Shown: positions 1 through 9,700 of the stretch, piece by piece
Layout: each line of letters begins with the position of its first letter
Position numbering within the stretch: position 1 is the stretch's first letter
Source: Cudoniella acicularis
Taxonomy: Eukaryota; Ascomycota; Leotiomycetes; Helotiales; Helotiaceae
Direction: 5' to 3'
DNA length: 21,302 bases
Assembly (NCBI GenBank): GCA_013054445.1
Contig: JAAMPI010001005.1
Coordinates: 1 to 21,302 of the forward strand
Notes under the pieces: model-generated
What the model was told of the DNA's origin: nothing
Databases searched by the model: none
The model's input: the letters and a program-made list of their open reading frames with translations, nothing else
Position numbers and translations under genes: made by a program

Positions 1-559
1 CCCCCCCATTTCCCGTACCCCTATTCCCACCCGAGACCTTGACGAAGCCCACAAGACCAACAACAGCAACAGCAAGAGAAAGCACAACCCAAAATAGCTT
101 CTCACTGCCCATCTTGGCAGGTTCATCACCAGCAGCGGGACGAACAACAGATACGGTGGCGGCAACGAAAGAAATGATGCCCGCCTGCATCAGAGTTACA
201 AAGAACCAGAACCAGAATTTCTTGTCCATTTGGGCGCACCCACCCCTATTTCCATTTCCATTGCCATTGCCATTGGCTTGAACTGCCTCAGCAATAGCGA
301 TGGGAGCAGCAAAATTGGTGCGGCTAGCCTCGCGCCGGAGTTCGTCTTTGACTCGCTCTGCCTCGAGGCGCTCCCACATCTTCTGTGTGGTGGAGAGGAG
401 TTTGCCCTCGCGCTTGGCGGCCCGTGTTTGGGTCGTGATGGAAGTGGTGGTGCGGGCGGAGCGGGGGTCGGTGATGGTGCGGAGGTAGTCGAGGGTTGGA
501 AGGTGGGCGGGGAGGGGAGAAGTTGGTGTGGCGGACTGAGTGGAAAAGGAGGAAGCCAT
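1..559 (-). CDS. Fungal two-span membrane protein, partial (C-terminus off the window)
   Basis: The minus-strand frame is open from the ATG at 559-557 to the window edge, giving 186 codons with no stop; it has no end here. The N-terminal 50 residues are rich in Ser, Thr and Pro. Residues 50-80 are a charged, probably helical stretch (KREGKLL, then MWERLEAERVKDELRRE). An Asn-Gly run follows at about 96-104. Two hydrophobic segments come next: about 115-138 (KFWFWFFVTLMQAG and on) and about 154-174 (LFWVVLSLAVAVVGLVGF). There is no N-terminal signal peptide. I do not recognise the family. The steady codon structure, the amphipathic helix and the two spans support a real gene; a later intron cannot be excluded. 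The location is likely an internal membrane. Confidence 0.7.
   Translation of the reverse strand, partial: MASSFSTQSATPTSPLPAHLPTLDYLRTITDPRSARTTTSITTQTRAAKREGKLLSTTQKMWERLEAERVKDELRREASRTNFAAPIAIAEAVQANGNGNGNGNRGGCAQMDKKFWFWFFVTLMQAGIISFVAATVSVVRPAAGDEPAKMGSEKLFWVVLSLAVAVVGLVGFVKVSGGNRGTGNGG
248..277. repeat. Hexanucleotide microsatellite inside the left-edge CDS
   Basis: There are five tandem 6-bp units of the form ATTTCC/ATTGCC/ATTGGC. Read on the minus strand they encode the Asn-Gly run of the membrane protein. A hexamer unit keeps the frame if the copy number changes. Confidence 0.7.
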
Positions 560-2254
560 TATTGTGGTTTGATGATCTTGTGTGTGTGGTTGTTGTGGGA
601 GAATTGTGGTGCGCGTGCGCGAAGATTGTGGTAATTGTGAGGGTAATTGGGATTGGGATTGGTATGTTGTGCGAGAAGTGCTTGCTGTTGTGGTGGTTGT
701 GGACGAGGAGGACAAGTTTGGACGCGGACGCGATTGTGGGTTTGGGGGGAGAGAATTCAGTGGGGAGAGGGAGGGCTCAAGCGATATTTGGCCGTGGTGC
801 TGCTGGGAGGCAGATACAGAGGCTAGCGCGTACTGTTGCTGCTGCTGAAAGGCTGATAGGTAGTTTTGTGCCGAGGCAGACGCAGAAGCATAGATAGAGT
901 GTGGCCGGAAGACACTAACGCGTGACGGAAATGGGAGTTGGGGAGGGGAAGGCGGTTGTGGTACATAGATTGTATACTTTCTATTTGGGTTGGACATCGT
1001 GGCCCAAGGGCACGAAGAGCGGGTTGTATGTGTGGATTGATTTCGTGACAACTACGAGGAGAGGGTGGAGAGAAGTTTGTTAACAAGTGGGCAAAATATC
1101 TGGAAGGTTCTTGAATCAATGGGTTGTGAATGGAAGGCAGGTTTGGGATGAACGTTTTGAGTCAAGTCATCAAGAACATTCGCTGTCTGGGTTGAGGTTG
1201 AACATGTTTTGCTAAAGTGCAGTCATGCGCGAAGTGCACGTCAATACTTCGTAGTATCTTTTGCTCAAAACAAGATCATGGAAATGCCCTGATTTGGCCT
1301 TTGAGATCATAGCCCTTGTGTAGAGCGACTGTAATAGGGGAAATGATTATGATTGAAGTTCGGATTGTGGCAGAAAGAACGTTGTAGTAACGAACTCGGA
1401 CAAAGAACTTCATAAAAGGTGTGTTGTGATGTGAGTAGAACAGTAAGTGACAGCTTTAACCTTAAGCGCTATGACTTAGTTGAAGATTTTAGCTTAAACT
1501 AACCAGATAGAATCTCGAAGAAGGTATGTTCAAGTTTACAAAGTGTAGCTGTAGAGGAAATTTTGAGCAGAGTCTACGCATGCGGCAGAAAATGTTTTGA
1601 ATCAATAGATAGCTGCAAGGATCTTGTGAATCAGAAAGATGTGAATAGAAAGGTTAGTTGACAATAGATGTCCAACTTCTGAATTCAAAATCGTAGCCGG
1701 AGGTAAAGAAATTTAGCGCATGCGCTACAAAAGGCGGAAGTGGCAGTTTCAAAGCACATTATGACCTAAGAATACAGAAACACAAAACTCTTGAGGAATG
1801 TTTAGAATATTTGAATAAGGACCAAATTTCGGTTTGATTTTTACTGATATGAAGTTCACAACTCAGGGGCTCGAAGCGAGTCTAGGAGGTATTAACCGAG
1901 AGTCATGTGATGTGCATAGAACATCTGTAGTTGTTGTCTCCAGTTCCAGAATACACGGGTATCTCCTTTGAATATAAATAAAGAACACGGCACTTTAAGA
2001 GAGAAAAAACTAGAATCAGCTAGAGATTTCAAGAAAACGCATCAAGAAATTAAGAACACTAGACAAAGGGAAAACCAGTCACCTGCATCACGAATCACGA
2101 ATCGCAACCAAAAGCAGACAGCAATACCTTCCAGCCAAAGACCAAATCCAGGGCTAAATCATGAATAGAATAATATTTTAAATGGAGTCTAGCCTCTTAA
2201 CGCCCCGTGCCCCTGCCTGTATGCAAACCCCGTTTCCAAAACACCAGAGTAAGA
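560..2254. other. Gene-poor intergenic region, about 1.7 kb
   Basis: It lies between the start of the left-edge membrane protein and the 3' end of the ABC1-type kinase, both on the minus strand. The few ORFs (for example 823-1119 minus, 1968-2168 plus) are low-complexity or have no recognisable domain, so I do not call them. The part at 560-900 is G/T-rich on the plus strand and should hold the promoter of the left-edge gene. A 14-bp perfect palindrome sits at 1714-1727. No tRNA, transposon end or coding remnant was recognised. Confidence 0.6.
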
Positions 2255-4424
2255 TTATACATTTGGAGAAAGTAAGTCATATTTAACACATCTCTCAACC
2301 TGTTTGCATTGAGTTAGTATGCGTTGCTAGAAGGAGAGATTAGGGAAGGGACATACGTCTTCAATACTCGCCTGGAGGAACTTCCTCGCCTCCAAACCAG
2401 CCCAAACCTTCAACATGGAGAAATCGCCCTGTCTGAGCATTCCACCACCGCTTTGCGCTCCAAGCTGCCTCAAGATGGGCAAAGCGCTAGAAAGCAAATC
2501 GATATCCGGATTCAGGCTTCGACCGATACCTTCTAAAAGGAGAATGCTGATGACAACGTTGACGAAGTCGCCTTCCATTCGGACGTGGTGACTGCGAACC
2601 ATACCCAGAACTTCGTTAAGGATATCGCCGATTTTCATATTACCCAAGGCTAGTGTTCGACTCTTGACACCGAGGACGAGGTGCTGCATTTTTAAGGCGA
2701 AGATCTCTTCATCAATTACGGCATCGGGTTGTCGACAGCGTTCGCACATCAGATGGCCTGCTTTGTACCCATCGAATTCAGCAACGGCTTTGAAGAGGTC
2801 GAGGAAGTTCCTTCGGTTCGTGGCGTTGAGCTCTGTCACTAATCCAGTGTCGATGAAGATTAATTGCGGTCGAAATCCTTCGTGGTCGATCTTTTGGAGT
2901 TCTGCTTCCCATGCTTGCACATCCTTTCTATGTCTGTATGGCCGCAGCCGAGAGAGAACTTGCTCAGTGACATCGGGTTGGGCTTGTGGGTCTTCGTCCT
3001 TGTGTTTGCTGAATGGAATGTGAGGATGAGCGGACTTGTAAAATCGGACCATGATGTTTCCAGGGTGGAGATCGGCATGGACGAAATTATCAAGCAAAAG
3101 CATACGAAGGAAAGCATCAAGACCTTCGTCTGCTATTTCTTGCTGGAAAATACCGCCACCATTTTCCATGAAATCTGATAATGGAATACCCTGAGCGAAT
3201 TCTTCGACCAGAACTTGTCTTGTTGTATACTCGGTATATGGATACGGGAACCAGGCTGTTGTCCTGTCTTTGAAGTGCTTCCGGAAAAGGCTCAGATTCG
3301 CAGCCTCTATCCTCAAGTCCAGCTGCAAACGCATCATTTCTCCAAATTGTTGGACTTCGTCGGGTAATGATAACCACTCTATTGTGGGAATAGCATTCAA
3401 AACGGCGGCGAAGAAGCCCATGATTTTAAGATCTCGCCTGACCATTCTCTCAACCTTAGGATGCAAGACCTTAATTGCAACGTATGAAGACGGAACTCGC
3501 TGTGGTGTGCTCTTGATTAAGGTATCGACATTCTTGCGAACATTCTGCCGTAGATTTGGACGTTGATCCAAATCCGGATCCCCAGGCACAGCGAGATCGG
3601 GTTTCAACTTTGCTCGATACACTTGTGCAATCGCTCCCACTCCCAATGGCTTCTCGTCAAACTCCTCAAAGATATCCTCGAATGATCGACCATCGAACGC
3701 CCTTGATATTATCCGCATAGTTTCTTGGAGGGAATGTGCCGGGGCATTGGAGTGAAGCTGGGACATTATCTCGCACATCTGCGTGGGGAAGATATCCGTT
3801 CGAGAAGCCGCCCATTGCCCAAGCTGTACCAGTTAGCATGGTCTCGGAATAGCAAAAGCTTCGTACCTTGATGAAAGCAGGCCCGGCACGCTCCATAGAC
3901 TTCACCAAGAACCAGTACCACCACAGTGTGCCGGACCGTTCATTGTCTTGATCTCGTTGTCGCGCTCCAATCCAGATGGCAGGGACTGCTGCGATGACCG
4001 GGACAAATATGAAGACAAGATGGAGGAAGCGCAGACCGGTACACAGCGGTTCCCATATTTGCAAATCCAAGAACAGAATGATGGTATGTCGAAAGCGTCC
4101 AAAGCCATGACTGTCTTCCGGAATGCGTTTCTTGATCTCTTCTCTTGAAGCTTCCAGCATTCGCCCTTCTGCAGTCTGCCCCGCCTCTCCATTGTCCTTC
4201 TCTGAAAGCTGCACGAATGCCGCTGGGCTCAATCCTATTGCTGCTGCAAGAACAAGACCCTCGTGATACGGTGGCTTTCTAAAGTATCTCTGTCCTCCAC
4301 TTCCGTATGCGCGTCTGGTGGTAGCTTGGATGCCGCGGCATTGTAAGGGAGGCCGAATTCGAGGGATGGATTGGCGAAGGCATACTCGGCCTATCGTCAA
4401 CATCGACCTCATGTTCCTATGCAA
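2255..4424 (-). CDS. Mitochondrial ABC1/ADCK (UbiB) family atypical kinase, Cqd1/ADCK2-like
   Basis: Three exons (4424-3867, 3823-2357, 2299-2255) give 689 residues. Introns are 43 bp (3824-3866, branch GCTAACT) and 57 bp (2300-2356, donor GTATGT, branch ACTAAC). The N-terminus is Arg-rich without acids for about 50 residues, like a mitochondrial presequence, and hydrophobic stretches follow. UbiB hallmarks are present: KxGQ (KLGQ, 186-189, spanning the first intron), the altered nucleotide loop PLGVGAIAQVY (245-255), the VAIK lysine near 304, the catalytic HADLHPGN (435-442) and a DTG metal motif near 511. The family supports coenzyme Q synthesis or distribution in the inner membrane. The long insert between HADLHPGN and DTG resembles human ADCK2 and yeast Cqd1 more than Coq8, but Mcp2/Cqd2 is possible. 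Without the last intron the protein would stop at 2327. Confidence 0.92.
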
Positions 4425-4941
4425 ATTTCGAACTCGGCGGGTGGTGCTATCGGGTCTCCATTGGCATTGATGACGGGGGCGAAAGCATCAAATTACTCTT
4501 CGGCAAGCTTGTGATCGTGAAGCTGGGCAATTGGTGACGTCAAGGGTTGCATTCTCTGGGCACACATGCATTAAATTTTTAAAAACATGGCTAAGAATAT
4601 AAAATTCCAGCAAAGAAGAAAATGAAGCTTTAGATAACCTCTAAAGCTATGAAAACTAACTACAGTACAGATTATTTACATATTGACTGTCATGTGGAGA
4701 CTCAGAAAAGGGGCGGCTAGGACGCTCTCGGTGACCGGAAGTGGCCGGGTCAAGCGGCAGAAAAAACAATGTTTGATTCGGCCGCATTTCCATCCTCGTC
4801 TTCCATCGCCTCCTCAGTTCATGACGCGAAGATAAGCCTTTGCAGCCGCGCTTTTGCCTTTACATCTCTTCTTAATACTTTCAATTCTCGATTCTACACT
4901 CTTTGTAATTGCTCTCTTTTTCTTTCACATACTGCGACGCT
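4425..4941. promoter_or_regulatory. Shared divergent promoter, kinase and heme lyase
   Basis: These 517 bp separate two head-to-head genes for mitochondrial proteins. A perfect CRE-type palindrome TGACGTCA (4535-4542) directly abuts ATTGG (4530-4534), which is CCAAT on the minus strand. This lies 106 bp from the kinase ATG. The stretch near 4800-4940, just before the heme lyase ATG, is pyrimidine-rich, as in many fungal 5' leaders. That both genes use these sites is inference. Confidence 0.55.
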
Positions 4942-5990
4942 ATGGGTTGGTTTTGGGCAGACCAGCCGGTCCCGGCCAAGCAGACTGCAGCACCAGCTAG
5001 GAATCCTCATACGAGTTTGAGTATTGGCGATGCTTCTCCTCCTGTAAGCCTCTTCATCTCGCAATAGGCTCTTCTTGCTAATGGTATAATAGCCAGGATG
5101 CCCGATGCACCAGCCCAGCGCTGCGCAATTGCCAAAACCCCCACTCCTTCTCCAGAATCGGCCTGTCCATACACACCCGCGGACCTGACCAAGAATGGCG
5201 ATCCTAAATCTCCATCCAAATATTCTAAATACAACCCTCTAAACTATATGTTCTCCGATATCTCTCAAGACCGAGCGGATAACCAAGCCGTCGCATTACC
5301 TACCGAGCGCGAGCCATCCACAATCCCGAAAGGAAGCGGAGAAGGAAACTGGGAATACCCATCGCCCCAGCAGATGTATAATGCGCTATTACGGAAGGGA
5401 TATACTGATACCGATGCCACTGCTGTTGAGAGTATGGTTTCAGTTCACAACTTCTTGAACGAAGGTGCTTGGGCCGAGATTGTGGAGTGGGAGAGGAGAT
5501 TCAGCCGAGGTTTGGGCAGAGGGTGGCAGATGTGCAAAAGGGGTGAAGCGGGATCAATGGCCGGTGCAGATATTGGAGCGAATGAAGATGAAGTCGTGCA
5601 ACCAAAACTGGTTCGATTCATGGGTAGACCCAAAGAGATGACACCGAAGGCCGCTATGATTCAAGTCATGGGTTGGATCTATCCAGCTGGATTTAGGTGA
5701 GTATTTCTGAGTATTGGTTTGGAGTATCTGCTGACAGATATAGCACGGAGCCTCCATTCGATAGACACGATTGGTTCGTCCAACGAGAAGTCGGTGGCCA
5801 GAAAAAGGAAATCCGCTATGTTATCGACTATTACTCCGGCCCTGATGATCCATCTGGTGAACCCGTATTCTACCTTGACGTGAGACCGGCAGTAACACCT
5901 ACACAAGCCATTGAGCGAATGATGAGATGGGGAGGTGATGTTTGGTATCGAGCATCTGGTGCAGCTCTCAGAGAGAAGGACAACAACTGA
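4942..5990 (+). CDS. Cytochrome c/c1 heme lyase (holocytochrome c synthase), one apparent frameshift
   Basis: The enzyme attaches heme covalently to apocytochrome c or c1 in the mitochondrial intermembrane space. Exons are 4942-5043, 5093-5696 and 5744-5990. Introns are 49 bp and 47 bp; the second could instead end at 5736. The N-terminus MGWFWAD and the CPMH and later ACPY heme-binding motifs are typical. The core follows: [41 protein letters not shown] with the likely heme-ligand His, PPFDRHDW and VIDYYSG. CPMH and ACPY lie in different frames: one base is missing near the C5 run at 5138-5142. With one more base all exons join and give 317 residues, a normal length. Because this is a single-copy respiratory function and the rest is perfectly conserved, a consensus error is likelier than a pseudogene. 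Yeast equivalents are CYC3 and CYT2; I cannot decide between them. Confidence 0.9.
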
Positions 5991-6391
5991 GAAGCTGTAC
6001 GACGAGCCTAGGACAAGGCCTTTGAAGCACAGGCGTTTTATACGGAAGCAAAGGCATAGCCAGGGGTACGGGGCGATGGATTTACGAACCAGGACATTTT
6101 CTTATTCTGGGTCAGTTTCTTGTCTTGCTGCTTGGGTCTGATGTTTTATGGTCAACGTTTCTATCGCCTCTCCTCTCTACTAGTGTATTATATAATATCA
6201 TGATATCATGTCAATTTCAAAGCATTATCTTCTGTGCGGAGTAACAGTTCCCATTCACTGCTTGGAGACCTGGTTCCACTTCACGTGATAAAGTTTTGCG
6301 TGACCCCCGATAAGATAAGAGCTTCCAAAAAAGCAAAACGCGACCCCGCCTTGAAGCAGCTTCCAAGCAACACTTCACCGCATTTCAAAAA
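5991..6391 (+). promoter_or_regulatory. HRI1 upstream region with E-box palindrome and tandem GATA sites
   Basis: This 401-bp gap lies between the heme lyase stop and the HRI1 start. It contains TCACGTGA (6281-6288), an E-box-type palindrome for bHLH factors, and two directly abutting GATAAG units (6309-6319), the core bound by fungal GATA factors. All lie within about 110 bp of the HRI1 ATG. Site recognition is by consensus only. The left half is probably the heme lyase 3' UTR. Confidence 0.4.
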
Positions 6392-7297
6392 ATGGCAAGC
6401 AAGCCATTTGTTTCGGTCCGCAAATGGATCAAATGGGGTGTAAGTCTTACCTGTTTCCAACATCATGATTCCCCCTGACAATCAAATTCTAGGACGGACC
6501 AGCAGGAGAAAACACAGAGTATGAACCCCTCACTTCACTCCCACCTCTCCTCAACAATAGCAACTTTCTAATCAACCCTCAGCACACTCGTCCTCACATC
6601 CGCCTCGAAACATTTCGTCGATACGCGCATTTACCTACCTACTGCGCCATTCTCGCTCTCACTTCCCACCTCCACACCTCTTCCTCCCTCGCGTCTCGAA
6701 TGGGGCTTCGCCGGCACAGCATCTAGCACCCCCGCAGCTCATAATGCACAAACGGGAGAGTTAGAGACACCAGCACACACGGTATGGACGCATTGGGTAG
6801 ACAACAAAACTAGGGGATTCGAGGAGGTCAGAGATGAGGGGGATATGTGGACGCGCGATGATGGGAAGGGCGGCGAAGAGGTACTTGAGAAAGGAGTGAT
6901 GGTTAATCCGAACACGGGAAAGGTGGAGGCGTATGAAGAGCTTTGGGTTGATTTGGAGCCGATACTTGTGGATGGGGAGAGTAGGTATTGGAGTTGGGTC
7001 TTGAGAACTGAGAGTGAGAGTGTTCGGGGCGTGTTGATTCGGATAGGGGAGTATATTCAGGGTGTGGTCAGGAAAGGGGACTATACCAGTGTATCGAGGT
7101 GGAAGTGGTTTGGGGAGAGTGAGTGGGGTGTACCTATCGGGAGGTGGAGGGTCGAGGCGTGTGTTGGTGCTTTGGAAGTTCCGGCGGAGGCTTTTGATAT
7201 TAGAAGTGCAGATGGTAAGGGAATAGTGGTTGGGGAGAAGTGCAGGAGCATCGATGGGTTGGAGTGGGTGTGTGTTGAGAGCTTTGATTGGAGCTGA
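6392..7297 (+). CDS. HRI1: HRI1 family protein
   Basis: Exons are 6392-6439, 6493-6518 and 6583-7297, giving 262 residues; yeast Hri1 is about 244. Introns of 53 bp (donor GTAAGT) and 64 bp (donor GTATGA, branch CTAAT) flank a 26-nt micro-exon. Spliced, the start reads VRKWIKWGDGP, then NTDTLVLTS and KHFVDTRIYLP, which is the family's signature opening. Later landmarks are LEWGFAGT, WTHWVD and RIGEYIQG. Yeast Hri1 is a cytosolic protein with two beta-barrel-like halves that binds the casein kinase Hrr25; its biochemical role is unknown. Joining the three exons restores the conserved start exactly, so the model is firm. It has the same orientation as the heme lyase, but 401 bp separate them. 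Confidence 0.88.
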
Positions 7298-8401
7298 ATG
7301 AGCGGAATTTCTCGCTCTAGAGAGCAAGAGTCTTCGTCCAGCTCCAAAACATTCTATTCGATCGTTCCCAGTCTTCCGCTTTGGATTCAATCAGTTTAAT
7401 TCATCCTGCGAAGCACGAGTGGAGGAGTACCCAAACAAGAAGGAGAAAAGGGAAAGTGCGTTTGCCGCCAGGTTGTTTATGGCACTAGCGTGGCTTCCAA
7501 GTTGGTGACTCAAACGTCAAGTTGTCTTGCCTCAGAATGATCTATTCTCTTTTTTTCTTTTGAACTTTTCCACGTTTTGACAACAATGCCTTCTCATCGT
7601 AGGAGAAATCACATGCACCGTTTGCACTGTATGTCTTATATTTCCACTTCAAGATCCAGTCCTGGACTTTTCCTCGAGAACCTTTTGCACATCAAGTTTG
7701 TGGACGTGGTCGAGACTTGTTGAGACATTTAGTCACATTGCTCCTTCTTGTGTAACCTCACGACCTTCTTTCCATTTTCAGATTCAATATGCCAATTTCC
7801 GCAGAAGGAAAGAAACACAAGATGAAGCAAAGTCGTGAATGTGACTCGACCAGTACTGCCCGAATAACCCTGGAAGGATTCATTGTTTGTTTTGGCACTT
7901 GCTATGCCTATTCCGGATTTGACAAGTGTAATAAAATCGCAATTCTCCGTGGACCACTTCAAAATGTCGAGTACAAAGTTATCTACCGTGTAAGAACCAA
8001 ATCCCGGTTCATGGATTTTGCTCAAATGCCGAGAATGTTATATAGTCAAGAACATAACCATCCGAGGGACCAACAAGCTTTAGGCATTGCTGGGAGCCGC
8101 AGGCGAATTTATTACGAGATATAGTGCAATTCATAAACTTCTAATTTGCAAGGGCAGTGTCCCAACCGGAAACAGAAACAAATTGATGGCTTTATGGAAG
8201 AAATGTTGTTGCGGAGTTGGCGACTTTTACCACTGCTAGCCTAATTACCGCGAAACCACCACGAATTAGCCAACGACAATATTGGACGAGGTAATAGAAC
8301 TACCCATAGCTTCACTGCTGCCTGTTTTCTCGAAAACCTGCTGACCTCCGTCATATACCGAGATTAACCCCTGGCAACTTGGACTTTACAACAAATCTAT
8401 C
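7298..8401. other. Intergenic region with one orphan ORF
   Basis: This is the stretch between HRI1 and the lectin-like gene. It has a T-rich tract near 7550-7565 and a good acceptor-like TTTTCAG at about 7775-7781 just before the orphan ORF at 7789. No family was recognised. The last part (about 8200-8400) leads into the lectin TATA box. Confidence 0.5.
7789..8124 (+). CDS. Doubtful hypothetical protein, 111 codons
   Basis: The plus-strand ORF runs from ATG to TAG and encodes a basic protein of 111 residues without signal peptide or membrane span. It has four Cys (one in SRECDS, two in VCFGTCYAY, one in DKCNK), a hydrophobic run around GFIVCFGTCYAYSGF, and a charged, His/Arg-rich tail. I do not recognise it. 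A strong pyrimidine tract plus CAG lies just upstream, so it could be the last exon of a spliced gene. The upstream mini-ORF at 7587 (donor GTATGT at 7630) does not join in phase. A 98-codon ORF lies antisense (7729-8025), which weakens the call. Confidence 0.25.
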   Translation: MPISAEGKKHKMKQSRECDSTSTARITLEGFIVCFGTCYAYSGFDKCNKIAILRGPLQNVEYKVIYRVRTKSRFMDFAQMPRMLYSQEHNHPRDQQALGIAGSRRRIYYEI

Positions 8402-8411
8402 TATATATAAA
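8402..8411 (+). promoter_or_regulatory. TATA box of the lectin-like gene
   Basis: TATATATAAA lies 96 bp upstream of the ATG at 8507. Transcription would be expected to start near 8435-8445. That places the in-frame ATG at 8441 at or beside the start site, so the ATG at 8507, which begins a signal peptide, is preferred. Confidence 0.6.
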
Positions 8412-8506
8412 CGCGCATCCCTCCGTTGATGAATTGACTGGTGATACCACGCTCACACCTCATCAATCAATTACCATCAAAAGTAGGAAAAGAAAAAAAA
8501 TTCGAG

Positions 8507-9208
8507 ATGTTAGCCACTTCCGTCCTCATGTTGGCGCTCGCTGCCACTGGTTTCGCAGCAGATGCCCCCGCTGGTTATCGTAAGGTGTACATCACCTCAA
8601 ACGTGGACCCCAAATACGTGGTAGTACCAAAAGCGCCTAAGAGCGGCAGCACTGTAGTTGTGTATGTTTCCCAGATTCCCACAGCCCCACAGCCATTCAA
8701 GGTGTTCGCTAACCCTGACCCCTTTTCCAGCCAGACACTCAACAACAAGTCGGAACAGCAATGGTATATCAAGGACGGCAACACCACCATCATCTCAGTA
8801 GATACCAAACTCTGCCTCGATGGAGGTGCTAAGAGTAAGCATCCCACAAATTCCGCTACTCACCAAACAAGAAATGAAATCTAATACACACTGTTCCGAA
8901 CAGGCAACTGGAAAGACATGGGCAATCTCTATATCAAAGAGTGCGCCGACACCGAGGATGCACAAAAATTCAACGTTTTGGCCGACGGAAGGATTGAACT
9001 CGCGGCAAACCCAAGTAAGTCCTCCAAAAATATCTACTGGATATATATATCAGAACTGACGCCCGAAATAGAAGAATGCATCGACCTCCAGTACATGAAA
9101 GCCACGGCCAACAACCCAGTCGGATTATACGCTTGCGCTGGCTTGAATAACGTTGGCGCTGCGGATAAGGGTATCAACTGGCCGCTTGTTAATGTTACTA
9201 CTTTTTAA
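8507..9208 (+). CDS. Secreted ricin-B-type (beta-trefoil) lectin-like protein
   Basis: Exons are 8507-8834, 8904-9014 and 9072-9208, with introns of 69 and 57 bp (donors GTAAGC and GTAAGT), giving 191 residues. Residues 1-18 are a clean signal peptide (MLATSVLMLALAATGFA, then ADA). The C-terminal half looks like a short beta-trefoil carbohydrate-binding domain: QQW (84-86) is a QxW motif, then KLCLDGG, NLYIKEC, a QKF (130-132) QxW-like turn, KECIDLQ and GLYACAG. The four Cys (103, 123, 149, 168) could make two disulfides. The N-terminal part (about 20-75) is unassigned. There is no enzymatic domain, so nothing suggests a toxin. A wall-, host- or self-glycan-binding secreted protein is the likely role; the ligand is unknown. 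The ATG at 8441 would add 22 polar residues and hide the signal peptide. Confidence 0.75.
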
Positions 9209-9700
9209 GTGTTTCCTGGAGATGGGGTGGGTTGTGTGGGAGGGGGAGGGGGCTTGATGTAGGTTTCTGATGCACATATTACCATTATAGTTCTGAACTA
9301 GTCTGTCTATATTTAAACATTGTATATGACATAAACCTGAATTGCCGTTTCTTCTAGTTGTAAATTTTCAGCGGATTATAAATGGTGGTTTTGTTTATTA
9401 TCGTGGGTTACAACAAAATAGTACGGGATGTATCGTCGCTAATTTACAGCGTGGGGCTCGTTAAATTATAGCGAGTTGCATGCTGAAATGATACCGAGTT
9501 TACACTATCAATTAGTTTCTTGACCCATCTTTAATACTCGACGACTCTCTGAGTTTTCAAATTAGTATCCTAGTTTTAATAATTCAGTATATACAGCCTG
9601 ATAATAACCTTACTAGTAATTCTTCAGCATTATAAACTCACCTCTAAACGATTTATACAACTCCTTATAATAATTAATTACTCGGTCAATGATCGTTTTT
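9209..9700. other. AT-rich convergent intergenic region
   Basis: This is the gap between the 3' ends of the lectin-like and F-box genes. From about 9540 to 9720 the sequence is strongly AT-rich, with short A/T repeats and stop codons in every frame, as in RIP-degraded or non-coding fungal DNA. No inverted terminal repeats or coding remnants were seen. Confidence 0.5.

Noticed and set aside
230..897. Plus-strand ORFs overlapping the left-edge gene and its promoter
   Set aside because: They are low-complexity Gly/Arg/Trp-rich or Val-rich translations opposite a better minus-strand coding frame.
5065..5098. Alternative acceptor in the heme lyase that would place the downstream frame directly in phase
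   Set aside because: It would need a 24-bp intron, too short for fungal splicing, and would remove the conserved CPMH motif.
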